From positions 688 to 20,575 of the forward strand of contig NZ_DLHQ01000038.1 of NCBI RefSeq assembly GCF_002483305.1: 19,888 nucleotides of DNA. The letters run 5' to 3'. The DNA comes from Brevundimonas sp. UBA7664. Its GTDB lineage: Bacteria > Pseudomonadota > Alphaproteobacteria > Caulobacterales > Caulobacteraceae. Both the position numbers and the translations under genes were made by a program. The notes beneath the pieces were generated by a model. The model searched no databases and was not told where the DNA came from. It saw only the letters and a list, made by a program, of their open reading frames with translations. Shown here in pieces: positions 13,274 through 19,888 of this stretch (positions within the stretch are counted from its first letter, which is position 1; each line of letters starts with the position of its first letter).

Positions 13274-13292
13274 CCTCCCCCACCGGGGGAGG
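13274..13292. repeat. Solo CCTCCCCC/GGGGGAGG hairpin
   Basis: CCTCCCCC (13274-13281) pairs with GGGGGAGG (13285-13292) around an ACC loop. It matches the end hairpins of the larger palindromic elements at 1490-1628 and 19763-19888, without the rest of the element. It lies in the 172-bp divergent region between the sigma gene and phaZ, about 75 bp before the phaZ ATG, and is followed by an AT-rich stretch. Confidence 0.6.
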
Positions 13293-13366
13293 ATTAAAAC
13301 TTTTTGCAGTGCGATGCGTTCTATGGTGCTCTGCCGCGTAACGGCGGGGGCCGCTTCAAGGATTCC

Positions 13367-14647
13367 ATGCTCTATTCGCTTCACGAGCTCGCCTACCATT
13401 CGGCGACGCCGTTCCGGTTCGGGGCCCAGCTGGCCCGGCAGTTCTGGACCTCTCCGTTCAATCCGGCCTCGGACACCGCGATCGGCCGCACGGCCTTCGC
13501 CTCGGCCGGGCTGTTCGAGAGCGTGACGCGCCGCTACGGCAAGCCTGCCTGGGGTCTGGAGACGGTCACCATCGACGACAAGCCGGTGCGGACCACCGAA
13601 CAGGTCATCTGGTCCTCGCCCTGGTGCCGGCTGGTGCGGTTCGCGCGGCACATCGGCGATCTGAAGCGCGTCGGCAAGCCGACCTCGGCGCCCGCGGTCC
13701 TGATCGTCGCCCCCCTGTCGGGCCACTACGCCACCCTGCTGCGCGGCACGGTCGAGGGCTTCCTGCAGGACCACGACGTCTATGTCACCGACTGGGTCAA
13801 CGCCCGTCAGGTGCCGATGCTCGAGGGCCGGTTCGACTTCTTCGACTATATCGACCACGTCCGCACCATGCTGGGCCAGATCGGCCCGCGCGCCCACGTC
13901 GTCGGCGTCTGCCAGCCGGGACCGCCGGTCCTGGCCGCCTGCGCCCTGATGGCCGCGGACAACGACCCGAACCGGCCCGCCTCGATGACCTTCATGGGCT
14001 CGCCGATCGATGCGCGCCTGTCGCCGACGGTGACCAACCAGCTGGCGGAGGAAAAGCCCTTCACCTGGTTCAGGTCGAACATGATCCACACCGTGCCCTG
14101 GCCCTATCCGGGCTTCGGACGGCGCGTCTATCCGGGCTTCGTCCAGCTCTACAGCTTCATGTCCATGAACGAGGACAAGCACGTCGACGCCCACCGCGAC
14201 TATTTCGGCCACCTGGTCTCGGGCGATGGCGACGCCGCCGAGAAGCACGAGGCCTTCTACGACGAATACCTCTCGGTGCTGGACCTGAGCGAGGAGTTCT
14301 ACCTCCAGACCATCGACATCGTCTTCCAGCAGCACCTGCTGGCGCGCGGTCTGCTCGAGCATCGCGGCCGCAAGGTCGATCTGACCGCCATCACCGACAT
14401 CGGCCTGATGACCGTCGAGGGCGGACAGGACGACATCTCGGGCGTCGGCCAGACCCAGGCCGCCCATACCCTGTGCACAGGCCTGCCGGACGACCGGAGG
14501 GTGCTGTATGTTCACCCCGACGTCGGCCACTATGGCGTCTTCAACGGACGCCGCTTCCGCGACGACATCTATCCGCGGGTGCGCGACTTCATCGCGAAGA
14601 ACGAGGCCATAGTTGCAGTACCGGAACGGGCAGCGGCTGCCGCTTGA
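13367..14647 (+). CDS. phaZ: Intracellular polyhydroxybutyrate depolymerase (PhaZ)
   Basis: The enzyme mobilises stored polyhydroxybutyrate granules inside the cell. It has 426 residues, normal for the PhaZ1-type family. The nucleophile elbow is GVCQPGPPVLAA, with cysteine C182 in place of serine. D355 in GGQDDIS and H388 in DVGHYG complete the triad. These positions agree almost exactly with the C183, D355 and H388 triad known from Ralstonia PhaZ1. The N terminus MLYSLHELAYHSATPFRF is typical. No signal peptide is present, as expected for an intracellular enzyme. The start at 13367 was chosen on this homology; an earlier in-frame ATG at 13304 adds unrelated residues. The last 35 bp overlap the next gene. 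No phasin or PHB synthase gene is in the window. Confidence 0.95.
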   Translation: MLYSLHELAYHSATPFRFGAQLARQFWTSPFNPASDTAIGRTAFASAGLFESVTRRYGKPAWGLETVTIDDKPVRTTEQVIWSSPWCRLVRFARHIGDLKRVGKPTSAPAVLIVAPLSGHYATLLRGTVEGFLQDHDVYVTDWVNARQVPMLEGRFDFFDYIDHVRTMLGQIGPRAHVVGVCQPGPPVLAACALMAADNDPNRPASMTFMGSPIDARLSPTVTNQLAEEKPFTWFRSNMIHTVPWPYPGFGRRVYPGFVQLYSFMSMNEDKHVDAHRDYFGHLVSGDGDAAEKHEAFYDEYLSVLDLSEEFYLQTIDIVFQQHLLARGLLEHRGRKVDLTAITDIGLMTVEGGQDDISGVGQTQAAHTLCTGLPDDRRVLYVHPDVGHYGVFNGRRFRDDIYPRVRDFIAKNEAIVAVPERAAAAA

Positions 14648-15323
14648 GGGGCTGACAGCGCGGCTGTCGGTCAATCCCCGCGCGCGCCGGCTGTCGATCC
14701 GCATTGACGCCCGCGCCGGCGAGGCGGTGCTGATTGCCCCCTCCGAGCGCAAGCTGGCCGAGGTCGTGGCCTTTGCCCGCACCAAGGCGTCCTGGATGCG
14801 CGAACGGCTGGCTGAACGTCCGCACGGCACGCCGTTGGAGCCCGGTGCGGCGATCAACCTGTTCGGCCGGCCCACCCGGCTGATCGCCACGGGCGGCGCC
14901 GGTGCGGCGCGGCTGACCGAGGACGCAGACGGCCCGGTGATCGCCTCGGGCGGCGAGGGCGAGGCCTATGCGCGCCGGGTAGAAAACCTGTTCAAGCGGG
15001 TGGCGAGAGAAACGCTCCAGACCCGCACCGATTTCCATCTTCGCACCCTCGGCCAGCGGCCGGTGAAGATGTCGATCGCTGATCCGAAATCGCGCTGGGG
15101 CTCGTGCAGTCCGCACAATCGCAGCATCCGCTACAGCTGGCGCGTGGTCATGGCCCCGCCTGAGGTGATCGACTACCTCGCCGCCCATGAGGTGGCGCAT
15201 CTGGTCCACGCCGACCACAGCCCGGCCTACTGGGCCGTGGTCCAGCGGCTGATCGGCGACCACCGCCCGCACCGCAAATGGCTGCGCGACAACGGCCCGG
15301 CGCTGCACGCCGTGGGCCGCTAG
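14613..15323 (+). CDS. YgjP-like (M48/SprT-type) zinc metallohydrolase
   Basis: This 236-residue protein belongs to the YgjP/DUF45 group of predicted zinc metalloproteases. The zinc motif AAHEVAHLVHADHSPAYW supplies H192, E193, H196 and probably H202. The family hallmark SRWGSCS lies at 160-166, preceded by VKMSIADPK. The N-terminal beta region has the usual ARRLSIRIDAR pattern. Translation is inferred to begin at TTG (14613): an in-frame TAG lies immediately upstream, and GAGG (14603-14606) gives 6-nt spacing. The gene therefore begins within the last 35 bp of phaZ in another frame, implying coupled expression. Its stop codon shares CTAG with the stop of the convergent penicillin-binding protein gene. 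The physiological substrate is unknown. Confidence 0.88.
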   Translation: MQYRNGQRLPLEGLTARLSVNPRARRLSIRIDARAGEAVLIAPSERKLAEVVAFARTKASWMRERLAERPHGTPLEPGAAINLFGRPTRLIATGGAGAARLTEDADGPVIASGGEGEAYARRVENLFKRVARETLQTRTDFHLRTLGQRPVKMSIADPKSRWGSCSPHNRSIRYSWRVVMAPPEVIDYLAAHEVAHLVHADHSPAYWAVVQRLIGDHRPHRKWLRDNGPALHAVGR

Positions 15324-17434
15324 AAGAACAGCGGCTCGGCCTTCTTCTCGGGCGGCGGGGCCGGTTCGGGACGCTGGTCCGGGACCTCGCGCTGGGGCTG
15401 CGGCGCGGTCGGGCGCACCACCGCCGGCCCGGGCTCATTGCGGCGCGGCGCGGGTTCGGGCGGCAGCGGCTCGAGCAGGGATTCGTCGAGCGGGTCGGCG
15501 TCGCCCGGCGGACTGTCGCCGAACAGGTCGCCGATCCGGCCGATCAGGCTCTCGACCGGGCTGGGCGGCTGCCACCCCTCGGGCATGGCCGGGCCGTTGG
15601 GGATGGCCGGGGCGTTCAGGCGCGGCAGGGCGGCCTCCATGAAGCCCTTCCAGATCGCCGCCGGGGACGAGCCGCCGGTAACGCCGCGCATGGCCGAGTT
15701 GTCGTCCTTGCCGACCCAGACGGCGGTGACGAAGCCGCCAGTGTAGCCGACGAACCAGGCGTCCTTGTAGTCCGAGGTGGTGCCGGTCTTGCCAGCCGTG
15801 TCGCGCCCGGCGATCGCCGCCGACCGGCCGGTGCCCGAGGTCATGACGCCCCGCAGCATCTGGTTCATATAGTACAGATACGGGTTCGAAATCGCCTGGA
15901 TCGGCCCGTCGGCGCGCGACGCCCGCTGATAGATGACCCGGCCCTGCGGCGTGCGGATGCGGCTGATGCCATAGGCCTGGACCCGTTTGCCGCCATTGGC
16001 GAAGGCGTCATAGGCCTGGGCCATCTCGATGGGCGAAACCTCGACCGCGCCCAGCGCCATGGCCGGCTCAAGGCCGATCCGCGAGCTGACGCCGAGCCGC
16101 CGCGCCGTGCGGGCGACATTGTCGCGGCCGATCTGGTCGGCCATGCCGGCGGCGATGGTGTTGGTCGACTGGGCCACGGCGTTGGCCATGGTCATCTCGC
16201 CGGCGAACGTTCCCGAATAGTTGCGCGGCGACCAGTTGCCGATCCGGATCGGCGCGTCATTGACCCGCGTCTCGGGCGTATAGCCGCTCTCCAGCGCCGT
16301 CAGATAGACGAACGGCTTCCACGCCGAGCCGGCCTGACGCCGCGCGTCGGTGGCGCGGTTGAACTGGCTGTCGGCATAGGAGGCCCCGCCGATCATGGCG
16401 CGCACCCGGCCCTCGCCGTCCAGCGCCACCAGGGCGGCCTGCTGCACGCCCTTGGAGCGGTCGCGGTCGAGGATGCGGCGCACCGACCGCTCGGCCTGGG
16501 TCTGCAGGGTCAGGTCCAGCGTCGTCTCGACGATCATGTCCTCGGTCGGCTCGCCGACCAGTTCGCGGATCTGCTTGTCCAGCCAGTCGATGAAATACTG
16601 GGCGTGCTGTGTGGCCAGGGTGCGCGAGACGCGGACCGGTTCGGTCACCGCGGCGGCGCGCTGTTCCGGTGTGATGACGCCGGCGTCGACCATTTCATTG
16701 AGCACGACGGTCGCCCGCGTGGCGGCGCGCTCGCTCTCGGACACCGGCGAATAGCGCGACGGCGCCTTCAGCAGCCCGGCCAGCAAGGCCGCCTCGCCCA
16801 CGGTCAACTGGCGCGCACTCTTGTCGAAATAGCGCTGCGAGGCCGCCTCGATGCCATAGGCGCCGGCGCCGAAATAGACGCGGTTCAGATAGAGGGCGAG
16901 GATCTCCTGCTTGGAGAATTTCAGCTCCAGCCAGACCGCCAGCATCAGCTCCTGGACCTTGCGCTTGATGTTCTGGTCCGGGCTGAGGAACAGGTTCTTG
17001 GCCAACTGCTGGGTCAGGGTCGAGCCGCCCTGCACCACGCGGCCGGCGCGCATATTGGCGGCCATGGCGCGGCTCATGCCGATCGGGTCGAAGCCGGGGT
17101 GGTGATAGAAGCGCCGGTCCTCGATGGCGATGAAGGCCGCCGGCACATAGTCGGGCAGGGCGTCCAGATCGGCCGGCGGAGCCTGCTGGGTGCCGCGTAT
17201 GGCGATCAGGGCGCCGTTGCGGTCCAGATAGGTGATCGAGGGCTGGCGATCGACATTGTACAGGGTCGAGGTGTCCGGCAGGTCGCGCGCGAATACGGCG
17301 AAGAAGACCACCATGAAGATGGCGCCCCAGACGCCCACGACCGCGCCCCAGTAAAGGACGCGCTGCATGGGGGTGCGCGCGGTTTTCTGGCCCGCGCCGC
17401 CGCCACGTCCGAAGTTGAAGCCGGAACCCGCCAT
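15320..17434 (-). CDS. Class A penicillin-binding protein (PBP1A family)
   Basis: This is a bifunctional peptidoglycan glycosyltransferase/DD-transpeptidase in the inner membrane. It has 704 residues. A cytoplasmic N terminus with a GRGGG run precedes one transmembrane helix (about 27-48). The GT51 domain contains IEDRRFYHHPG (catalytic E105) and QGGSTLTQQLAKN. The transpeptidase domain has SAWKP (S370, K373), STN (423-425) and KTGTTSDYKDAW (549-560). The last 65 residues are Pro/Glu/Arg-rich and disordered-looking, ending PLFF. It is shorter than E. coli PBP1A because the insert between domains is small. The ATG at 17434 has GAGG about 5 nt upstream; a TTG one codon earlier is possible. Caulobacterales carry several such paralogues, so I do not assign a specific symbol. 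Confidence 0.95.
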   Translation of the reverse strand: MAGSGFNFGRGGGAGQKTARTPMQRVLYWGAVVGVWGAIFMVVFFAVFARDLPDTSTLYNVDRQPSITYLDRNGALIAIRGTQQAPPADLDALPDYVPAAFIAIEDRRFYHHPGFDPIGMSRAMAANMRAGRVVQGGSTLTQQLAKNLFLSPDQNIKRKVQELMLAVWLELKFSKQEILALYLNRVYFGAGAYGIEAASQRYFDKSARQLTVGEAALLAGLLKAPSRYSPVSESERAATRATVVLNEMVDAGVITPEQRAAAVTEPVRVSRTLATQHAQYFIDWLDKQIRELVGEPTEDMIVETTLDLTLQTQAERSVRRILDRDRSKGVQQAALVALDGEGRVRAMIGGASYADSQFNRATDARRQAGSAWKPFVYLTALESGYTPETRVNDAPIRIGNWSPRNYSGTFAGEMTMANAVAQSTNTIAAGMADQIGRDNVARTARRLGVSSRIGLEPAMALGAVEVSPIEMAQAYDAFANGGKRVQAYGISRIRTPQGRVIYQRASRADGPIQAISNPYLYYMNQMLRGVMTSGTGRSAAIAGRDTAGKTGTTSDYKDAWFVGYTGGFVTAVWVGKDDNSAMRGVTGGSSPAAIWKGFMEAALPRLNAPAIPNGPAMPEGWQPPSPVESLIGRIGDLFGDSPPGDADPLDESLLEPLPPEPAPRRNEPGPAVVRPTAPQPQREVPDQRPEPAPPPEKKAEPLFF

Positions 17435-17481
17435 CAAACCCTCACCAAGCCCGGCCCGGTCTTACCCGGTCGCGGCGCGCA

Positions 17482-17527
17482 CGGAAACGCCCCCGTACCG
17501 TTCACATGACTGTGAGGGCCGTTTCCG
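17482..17527. promoter_or_regulatory. Nested inverted repeats upstream of the PBP gene
   Basis: The outer arms CGGAAACG (17482-17489) and CGTTTCCG (17520-17527) enclose TCACA-TGAC-TGTGA (17502-17515). The site lies 48-93 bp upstream of the PBP start codon, within the 114-bp gap to the alpha/beta hydrolase stop codon. It could be an operator or an RNA hairpin. The order TCACA-TGTGA is reversed relative to a CRP site, so it is not called one. Confidence 0.4.
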
Positions 17528-17551
17528 CCGAAACCATGACGCTTCGCACGC

Positions 17552-18517
17552 CTATTCTAAAAACGCGTTCACCTCGGCGGCGAACCGCACCGGCTGGTCC
17601 AGCATGATGAAGTGCGCGCTGTCGTCGATCCGCGTCAGGGTCGCGCCGGGCAGATTGGCGAACGAGGCCCGGTAGACGCCGTCCGTGAATTCATCGGTCA
17701 TGCGCGGGTCGTTGAACTTCACGTAGAGCACCTCGGTCGGAACGGTGATGCGGCCGATCTCGGGGCGCAGATCGGTGACCACCAGTTCGCGGAAGGCGGC
17801 GGACGAAACCGCCCGGTCGCTTCTGGCGGTGTCGTCCAGCGGGCCGGCGCGCAGGGCTTCGGTCCGGATCATGCCGGTGACGCTGGCCGCCGCCTGCTGC
17901 CGGTACTGCTCTTCCGGGGAGGCCATCATGCCAGCGTACATCTGGTCGGCGAGGGGGACGATGCTCTCGGCCGTCGTGCCGGGCGGTCCGAACATCATGC
18001 CCATGAACGGCACCATGTCGACGACCATCAGCTTGCCGACGCTGTCGGGACGGCGCGCCGCCAGCATCATGCCGATGGTCCCACCCATGGAGTGGCCGAT
18101 CACGGCGGGCCGGTTCAGCCCCTGTTCGGCGATGTAGCGGGCGATGTCCTCGGCGACCGGGGCCGCGACGGGCCCCGTGGCGTTGTCCTCGGCAGCCGCG
18201 CCGGCGAAGCCCTGCACATGGATGCGGTGGACGCGGTAGCGGCCCTTCAACTCTTCGGTCAGCAGGTCGAAGGCGTGGGGCGAAGAGCTGAGGCCCGGGA
18301 TCAGGATGACGTCGCCGACCGGATGCTCGGGCCCGTCGACGCGGACGTGAAACCGGCCCGACTCGAAGGCGGCGTGGGCATGGCCATGACCTGCGGCGGC
18401 GTCGGGGGCCTGTCCCTGGGGCTGGCCATGGTCGCCGTGCGCCTGGGCGAGGGCGGGCGCGGCCGCAGCGAACGACAGGGCCCCGGCGAGGGCGGCGAGG
18501 GCGGTCATGGTCTTCAT
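17552..18517 (-). CDS. Secreted alpha/beta-fold hydrolase with His-rich linker
   Basis: This 321-residue protein has a clear signal peptide (MKTMTALAALAGALSF, cleavage near ALAQA, residue 26). Next is an unusual His/Gly/Gln-rich segment (about 27-49, with HGDHG and GHGHAHA) holding six histidines. The alpha/beta hydrolase domain follows. It shows the oxyanion-loop-type segment ILIPGLSSSPHAF, the nucleophile elbow GHSMGG with S143, a probable acid in KFNDPRMTDEF (D270 or D275), and H302 in DDSAHFIMLD. The substrate is not predictable; esterase or lactonase-like activity is possible. The His-rich segment might bind metal in the periplasm. It is transcribed divergently from the Rieske oxygenase, 115 bp apart, with 114 bp from its stop to the PBP start. 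Confidence 0.88.
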   Translation of the reverse strand: MKTMTALAALAGALSFAAAAPALAQAHGDHGQPQGQAPDAAAGHGHAHAAFESGRFHVRVDGPEHPVGDVILIPGLSSSPHAFDLLTEELKGRYRVHRIHVQGFAGAAAEDNATGPVAAPVAEDIARYIAEQGLNRPAVIGHSMGGTIGMMLAARRPDSVGKLMVVDMVPFMGMMFGPPGTTAESIVPLADQMYAGMMASPEEQYRQQAAASVTGMIRTEALRAGPLDDTARSDRAVSSAAFRELVVTDLRPEIGRITVPTEVLYVKFNDPRMTDEFTDGVYRASFANLPGATLTRIDDSAHFIMLDQPVRFAAEVNAFLE

Positions 18518-18602
18518 GGTCTGTGATCCCGATGGACGGGCCAGCGCCCGCTTGTGTCCCTGGTCGTCACACAGGGCGCGAACAGATGCAGCCGGTCAAG
18601 AC

Positions 18603-18626
18603 TTCACCGCGACAGCCCGCTAAACT
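18603..18626 (+). promoter_or_regulatory. Candidate promoter for the Rieske gene, leaderless arrangement
   Basis: TTCACC (18603-18608), a 10-bp spacer and GCTAAACT (18619-18626) resemble the Caulobacter housekeeping promoter (TTGACGS, N10-14, GCTANAWC). If TAAACT (18621-18626) is the -10 hexamer, transcription would begin at or very near the A of the ATG at 18633. No Shine-Dalgarno is seen before the start codon, which agrees with a leaderless mRNA. Confidence 0.45.
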
Positions 18627-18632
18627 GCCTCC

Positions 18633-19754
18633 ATGAGCCGAGCAGACAGCGCCCCCGTTTCCGCGAAATCGCCCGAGGCGAAGGCCCCGCCGACCGCCTT
18701 CGGCGCGGGATTCGTCCTCGACGCCTGGTATTTCGTCGCCCTGTCGCGGGACGTCGCTCCGGCCTCGCTCAAGCGCCATGAACTGCTGGGCGAGCCGGTC
18801 CTGGTCGGCCGGACCCGCGCGGGTCAGGTCTATGCCATGCGCGACATCTGCCCCCACCGCGCCGCGCCCCTGTCCGCCGGACGGCTGGTCGAGAAGCCCG
18901 GCGAGGGCGAGACCATCGAGTGCTGCTACCACGGCTGGCGCTTCCGCCCCGACGGCGTCTGCGCCGCCATTCCGTCGCTGGTCGAGGACCAGCCCTATGA
19001 GGCCGACCGCATCCGGGTCCGGTCCTATCCGGTGCGGGAGAGCCAGGGCATGTTCTTCGTCTGGATGGCTTCCGACCCGCGCACCGCGCCCGATCCGGAT
19101 CACGAACCGCCCCTGTTCCCGGGCGTCGTCGGCGGCGACGCCAAGATGGTCGAATGGATGGATTTCGACGCCCATGTCGACCACGCCGTCGTCGGCCTGA
19201 TGGACCCCGCCCACGGCCCCTATGTGCATCAGCAGTGGTGGTGGCGCTCCGAGCAGTCGATGCACGAAAAGGCCAAGGCCTTCGAGCCGCGCGAGCACGG
19301 CTTCGCCATGGTCCGTCACGCCCCCTCTTCGAACAGCCGGGCTTACAAGATCCTCGGCGGCGCGCCGGCGACCGAGATCACCTTCCGCCTGCCCGGCTAT
19401 CGCTGGGAGCATATCCAGGTCGGCGAAAAACAGGTGCTGGCCCTGACCTGCCTGACGCCCCGGACAGATACGAAGACGACGATCACCCAGATCTTCTGGT
19501 CCGACCACTGGGTGTTCAGCCTCGCCAAGCCGTTCCTGCGCATGGGCGTCATCGCCTTCCTGAAGCAGGACGGCGGCATGGTGAACCTGCAGAACGAGGG
19601 CCTGCGCTACGACCCGGCCCTGATCTGGATCGACGACGCCGACAAACAGGCCAAATGGTACCAGCAGCTCAAGCGCGAATGGATCAAGTCCCGCACCGAG
19701 GGCCGCCCGTTCGCCAATCCTGTGAAGGCGACGACGCTGAGGTGGAAGAGCTGA
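18633..19754 (+). CDS. Rieske [2Fe-2S] non-heme iron oxygenase, alpha-subunit type
   Basis: This 373-residue protein has two domains. The N-terminal Rieske domain (about 28-145) has cluster ligands C73 and H75 in CPHRAAPLS, and C97 and H100 in ECCYHGWRF. The C-terminal catalytic domain carries the mononuclear iron motif DHAVVGLMDPAHGPYVH, giving H194 and H199 as the facial-triad histidines. Such enzymes hydroxylate or demethylate aromatic or cyclic substrates using electrons from a reductase or ferredoxin. Neither partner is in the window, nor is a small beta subunit, so this may be a single-component-type (three-histidine/acid) oxygenase sharing a remote reductase. The start at 18633 lacks a Shine-Dalgarno. 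The substrate is unknown. Confidence 0.9.
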   Translation: MSRADSAPVSAKSPEAKAPPTAFGAGFVLDAWYFVALSRDVAPASLKRHELLGEPVLVGRTRAGQVYAMRDICPHRAAPLSAGRLVEKPGEGETIECCYHGWRFRPDGVCAAIPSLVEDQPYEADRIRVRSYPVRESQGMFFVWMASDPRTAPDPDHEPPLFPGVVGGDAKMVEWMDFDAHVDHAVVGLMDPAHGPYVHQQWWWRSEQSMHEKAKAFEPREHGFAMVRHAPSSNSRAYKILGGAPATEITFRLPGYRWEHIQVGEKQVLALTCLTPRTDTKTTITQIFWSDHWVFSLAKPFLRMGVIAFLKQDGGMVNLQNEGLRYDPALIWIDDADKQAKWYQQLKREWIKSRTEGRPFANPVKATTLRWKS

Positions 19755-19762
19755 CACCGTCT

Positions 19763-19888
19763 CCTTCCCCCTTCACGGGGGAAGGTGGCCGGCGGAGCCG
19801 GTCGGATGGGGGTGCTGGTTCCGCAGGCAGGCTGAACAGAGCAGACGCCGATCGGATGAATGGGGTGTCTCACCCCCCATCCGTCTCG
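19763..19888. repeat. Intergenic palindromic repeat element, copy 2, cut by window end
   Basis: The left hairpin is CCTTCCCCC (19763-19771) with GGGGGAAGG (19777-19785). The second is CCGGC (19789-19793) with GCCGG (19797-19801), loop GGA. A long-range pair joins CGGATGGGGGTG (19803-19814) to CACCCCCCATCCG (19871-19883), differing by one extra C. This is the same ordered layout as at 1490-1628; the right end hairpin would lie beyond the window. It directly follows the Rieske stop codon and may also aid termination. Confidence 0.7.

Noticed and set aside
15278..17509. A 743-codon open frame on the plus strand opposite the penicillin-binding protein gene
   Set aside because: The minus strand carries complete GT51 and transpeptidase motifs; the plus-strand translation is repetitive Arg/Gly/Ala sequence without domains.
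17502..17515. TCACA-N4-TGTGA as a CRP/FNR-type binding site
   Set aside because: CRP sites have TGTGA first and TCACA second with 6-bp spacing; here the order is reversed and the spacing is 4.
1..19888. CRISPR array, tRNA or rRNA genes, insertion sequences, prophage or toxin-antitoxin genes
   Set aside because: No regularly spaced direct repeats, cloverleaf sequence, transposase or phage-type protein was seen on either strand by eye.

Overview
The window is GC-rich, densely coded bacterial DNA from an alphaproteobacterium, most likely of the Caulobacterales and probably close to Brevundimonas. This is a judgement from gene content and protein flavour: an infB-rbfA-truB-rpsO-pnp translation/RNA-decay cluster, a RegB/RegA-SenC redox locus, an HWE-family histidine kinase, a PhaZ-type polyhydroxybutyrate depolymerase, and dispersed intergenic palindromes built on CCCTCCCC/GGGGAGGG hairpins. 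No database search was possible, so the genus is not proven.

Region 1 (1-7910, + strand) is the translation cluster. It opens inside infB (IF-2), which lacks its N-terminal part because the window starts there. A 139-bp palindromic repeat follows, then three small envelope-type genes of unknown function (a secreted protein, a membrane-anchored protein and a DUF2459/TIGR02117 protein). Then come rbfA, truB, rpsO and pnp, with very short or overlapping junctions up to rpsO and a structured 234-nt leader before pnp. A strong hairpin at 7877-7904 ends pnp and can also act for the opposing kinase gene.

Region 2 (7948-12189) is a signalling block. On the minus strand lie an HWE histidine kinase with two PAS domains, a RegA/PrrA/ActR response regulator and a RegB/PrrB/ActS redox sensor kinase. 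A SenC/PrrC/Sco1 copper protein is transcribed divergently from regB across 54 bp. Together these would sense electron-transport redox state and support cytochrome oxidase assembly.

Region 3 (12190-15323) holds a striking 51-nt hairpin, an ECF sigma factor translationally coupled to a small two-helix membrane protein (DUF6768 type), an intracellular PHB depolymerase with a cysteine nucleophile, and a YgjP-like zinc metallohydrolase that starts inside phaZ with TTG.

Region 4 (15320-19888) holds a class A penicillin-binding protein converging on the YgjP gene at a shared CTAG, a secreted alpha/beta hydrolase with a histidine-rich linker, a divergent Rieske non-heme iron oxygenase that looks leaderless, and a second copy of the palindromic repeat cut by the window end.

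No tRNA, rRNA, CRISPR array, insertion sequence or phage gene was seen. No gene-free stretch exceeds 300 bases; the longest are 5382-5615 (pnp leader) and 1474-1674 (repeat element).
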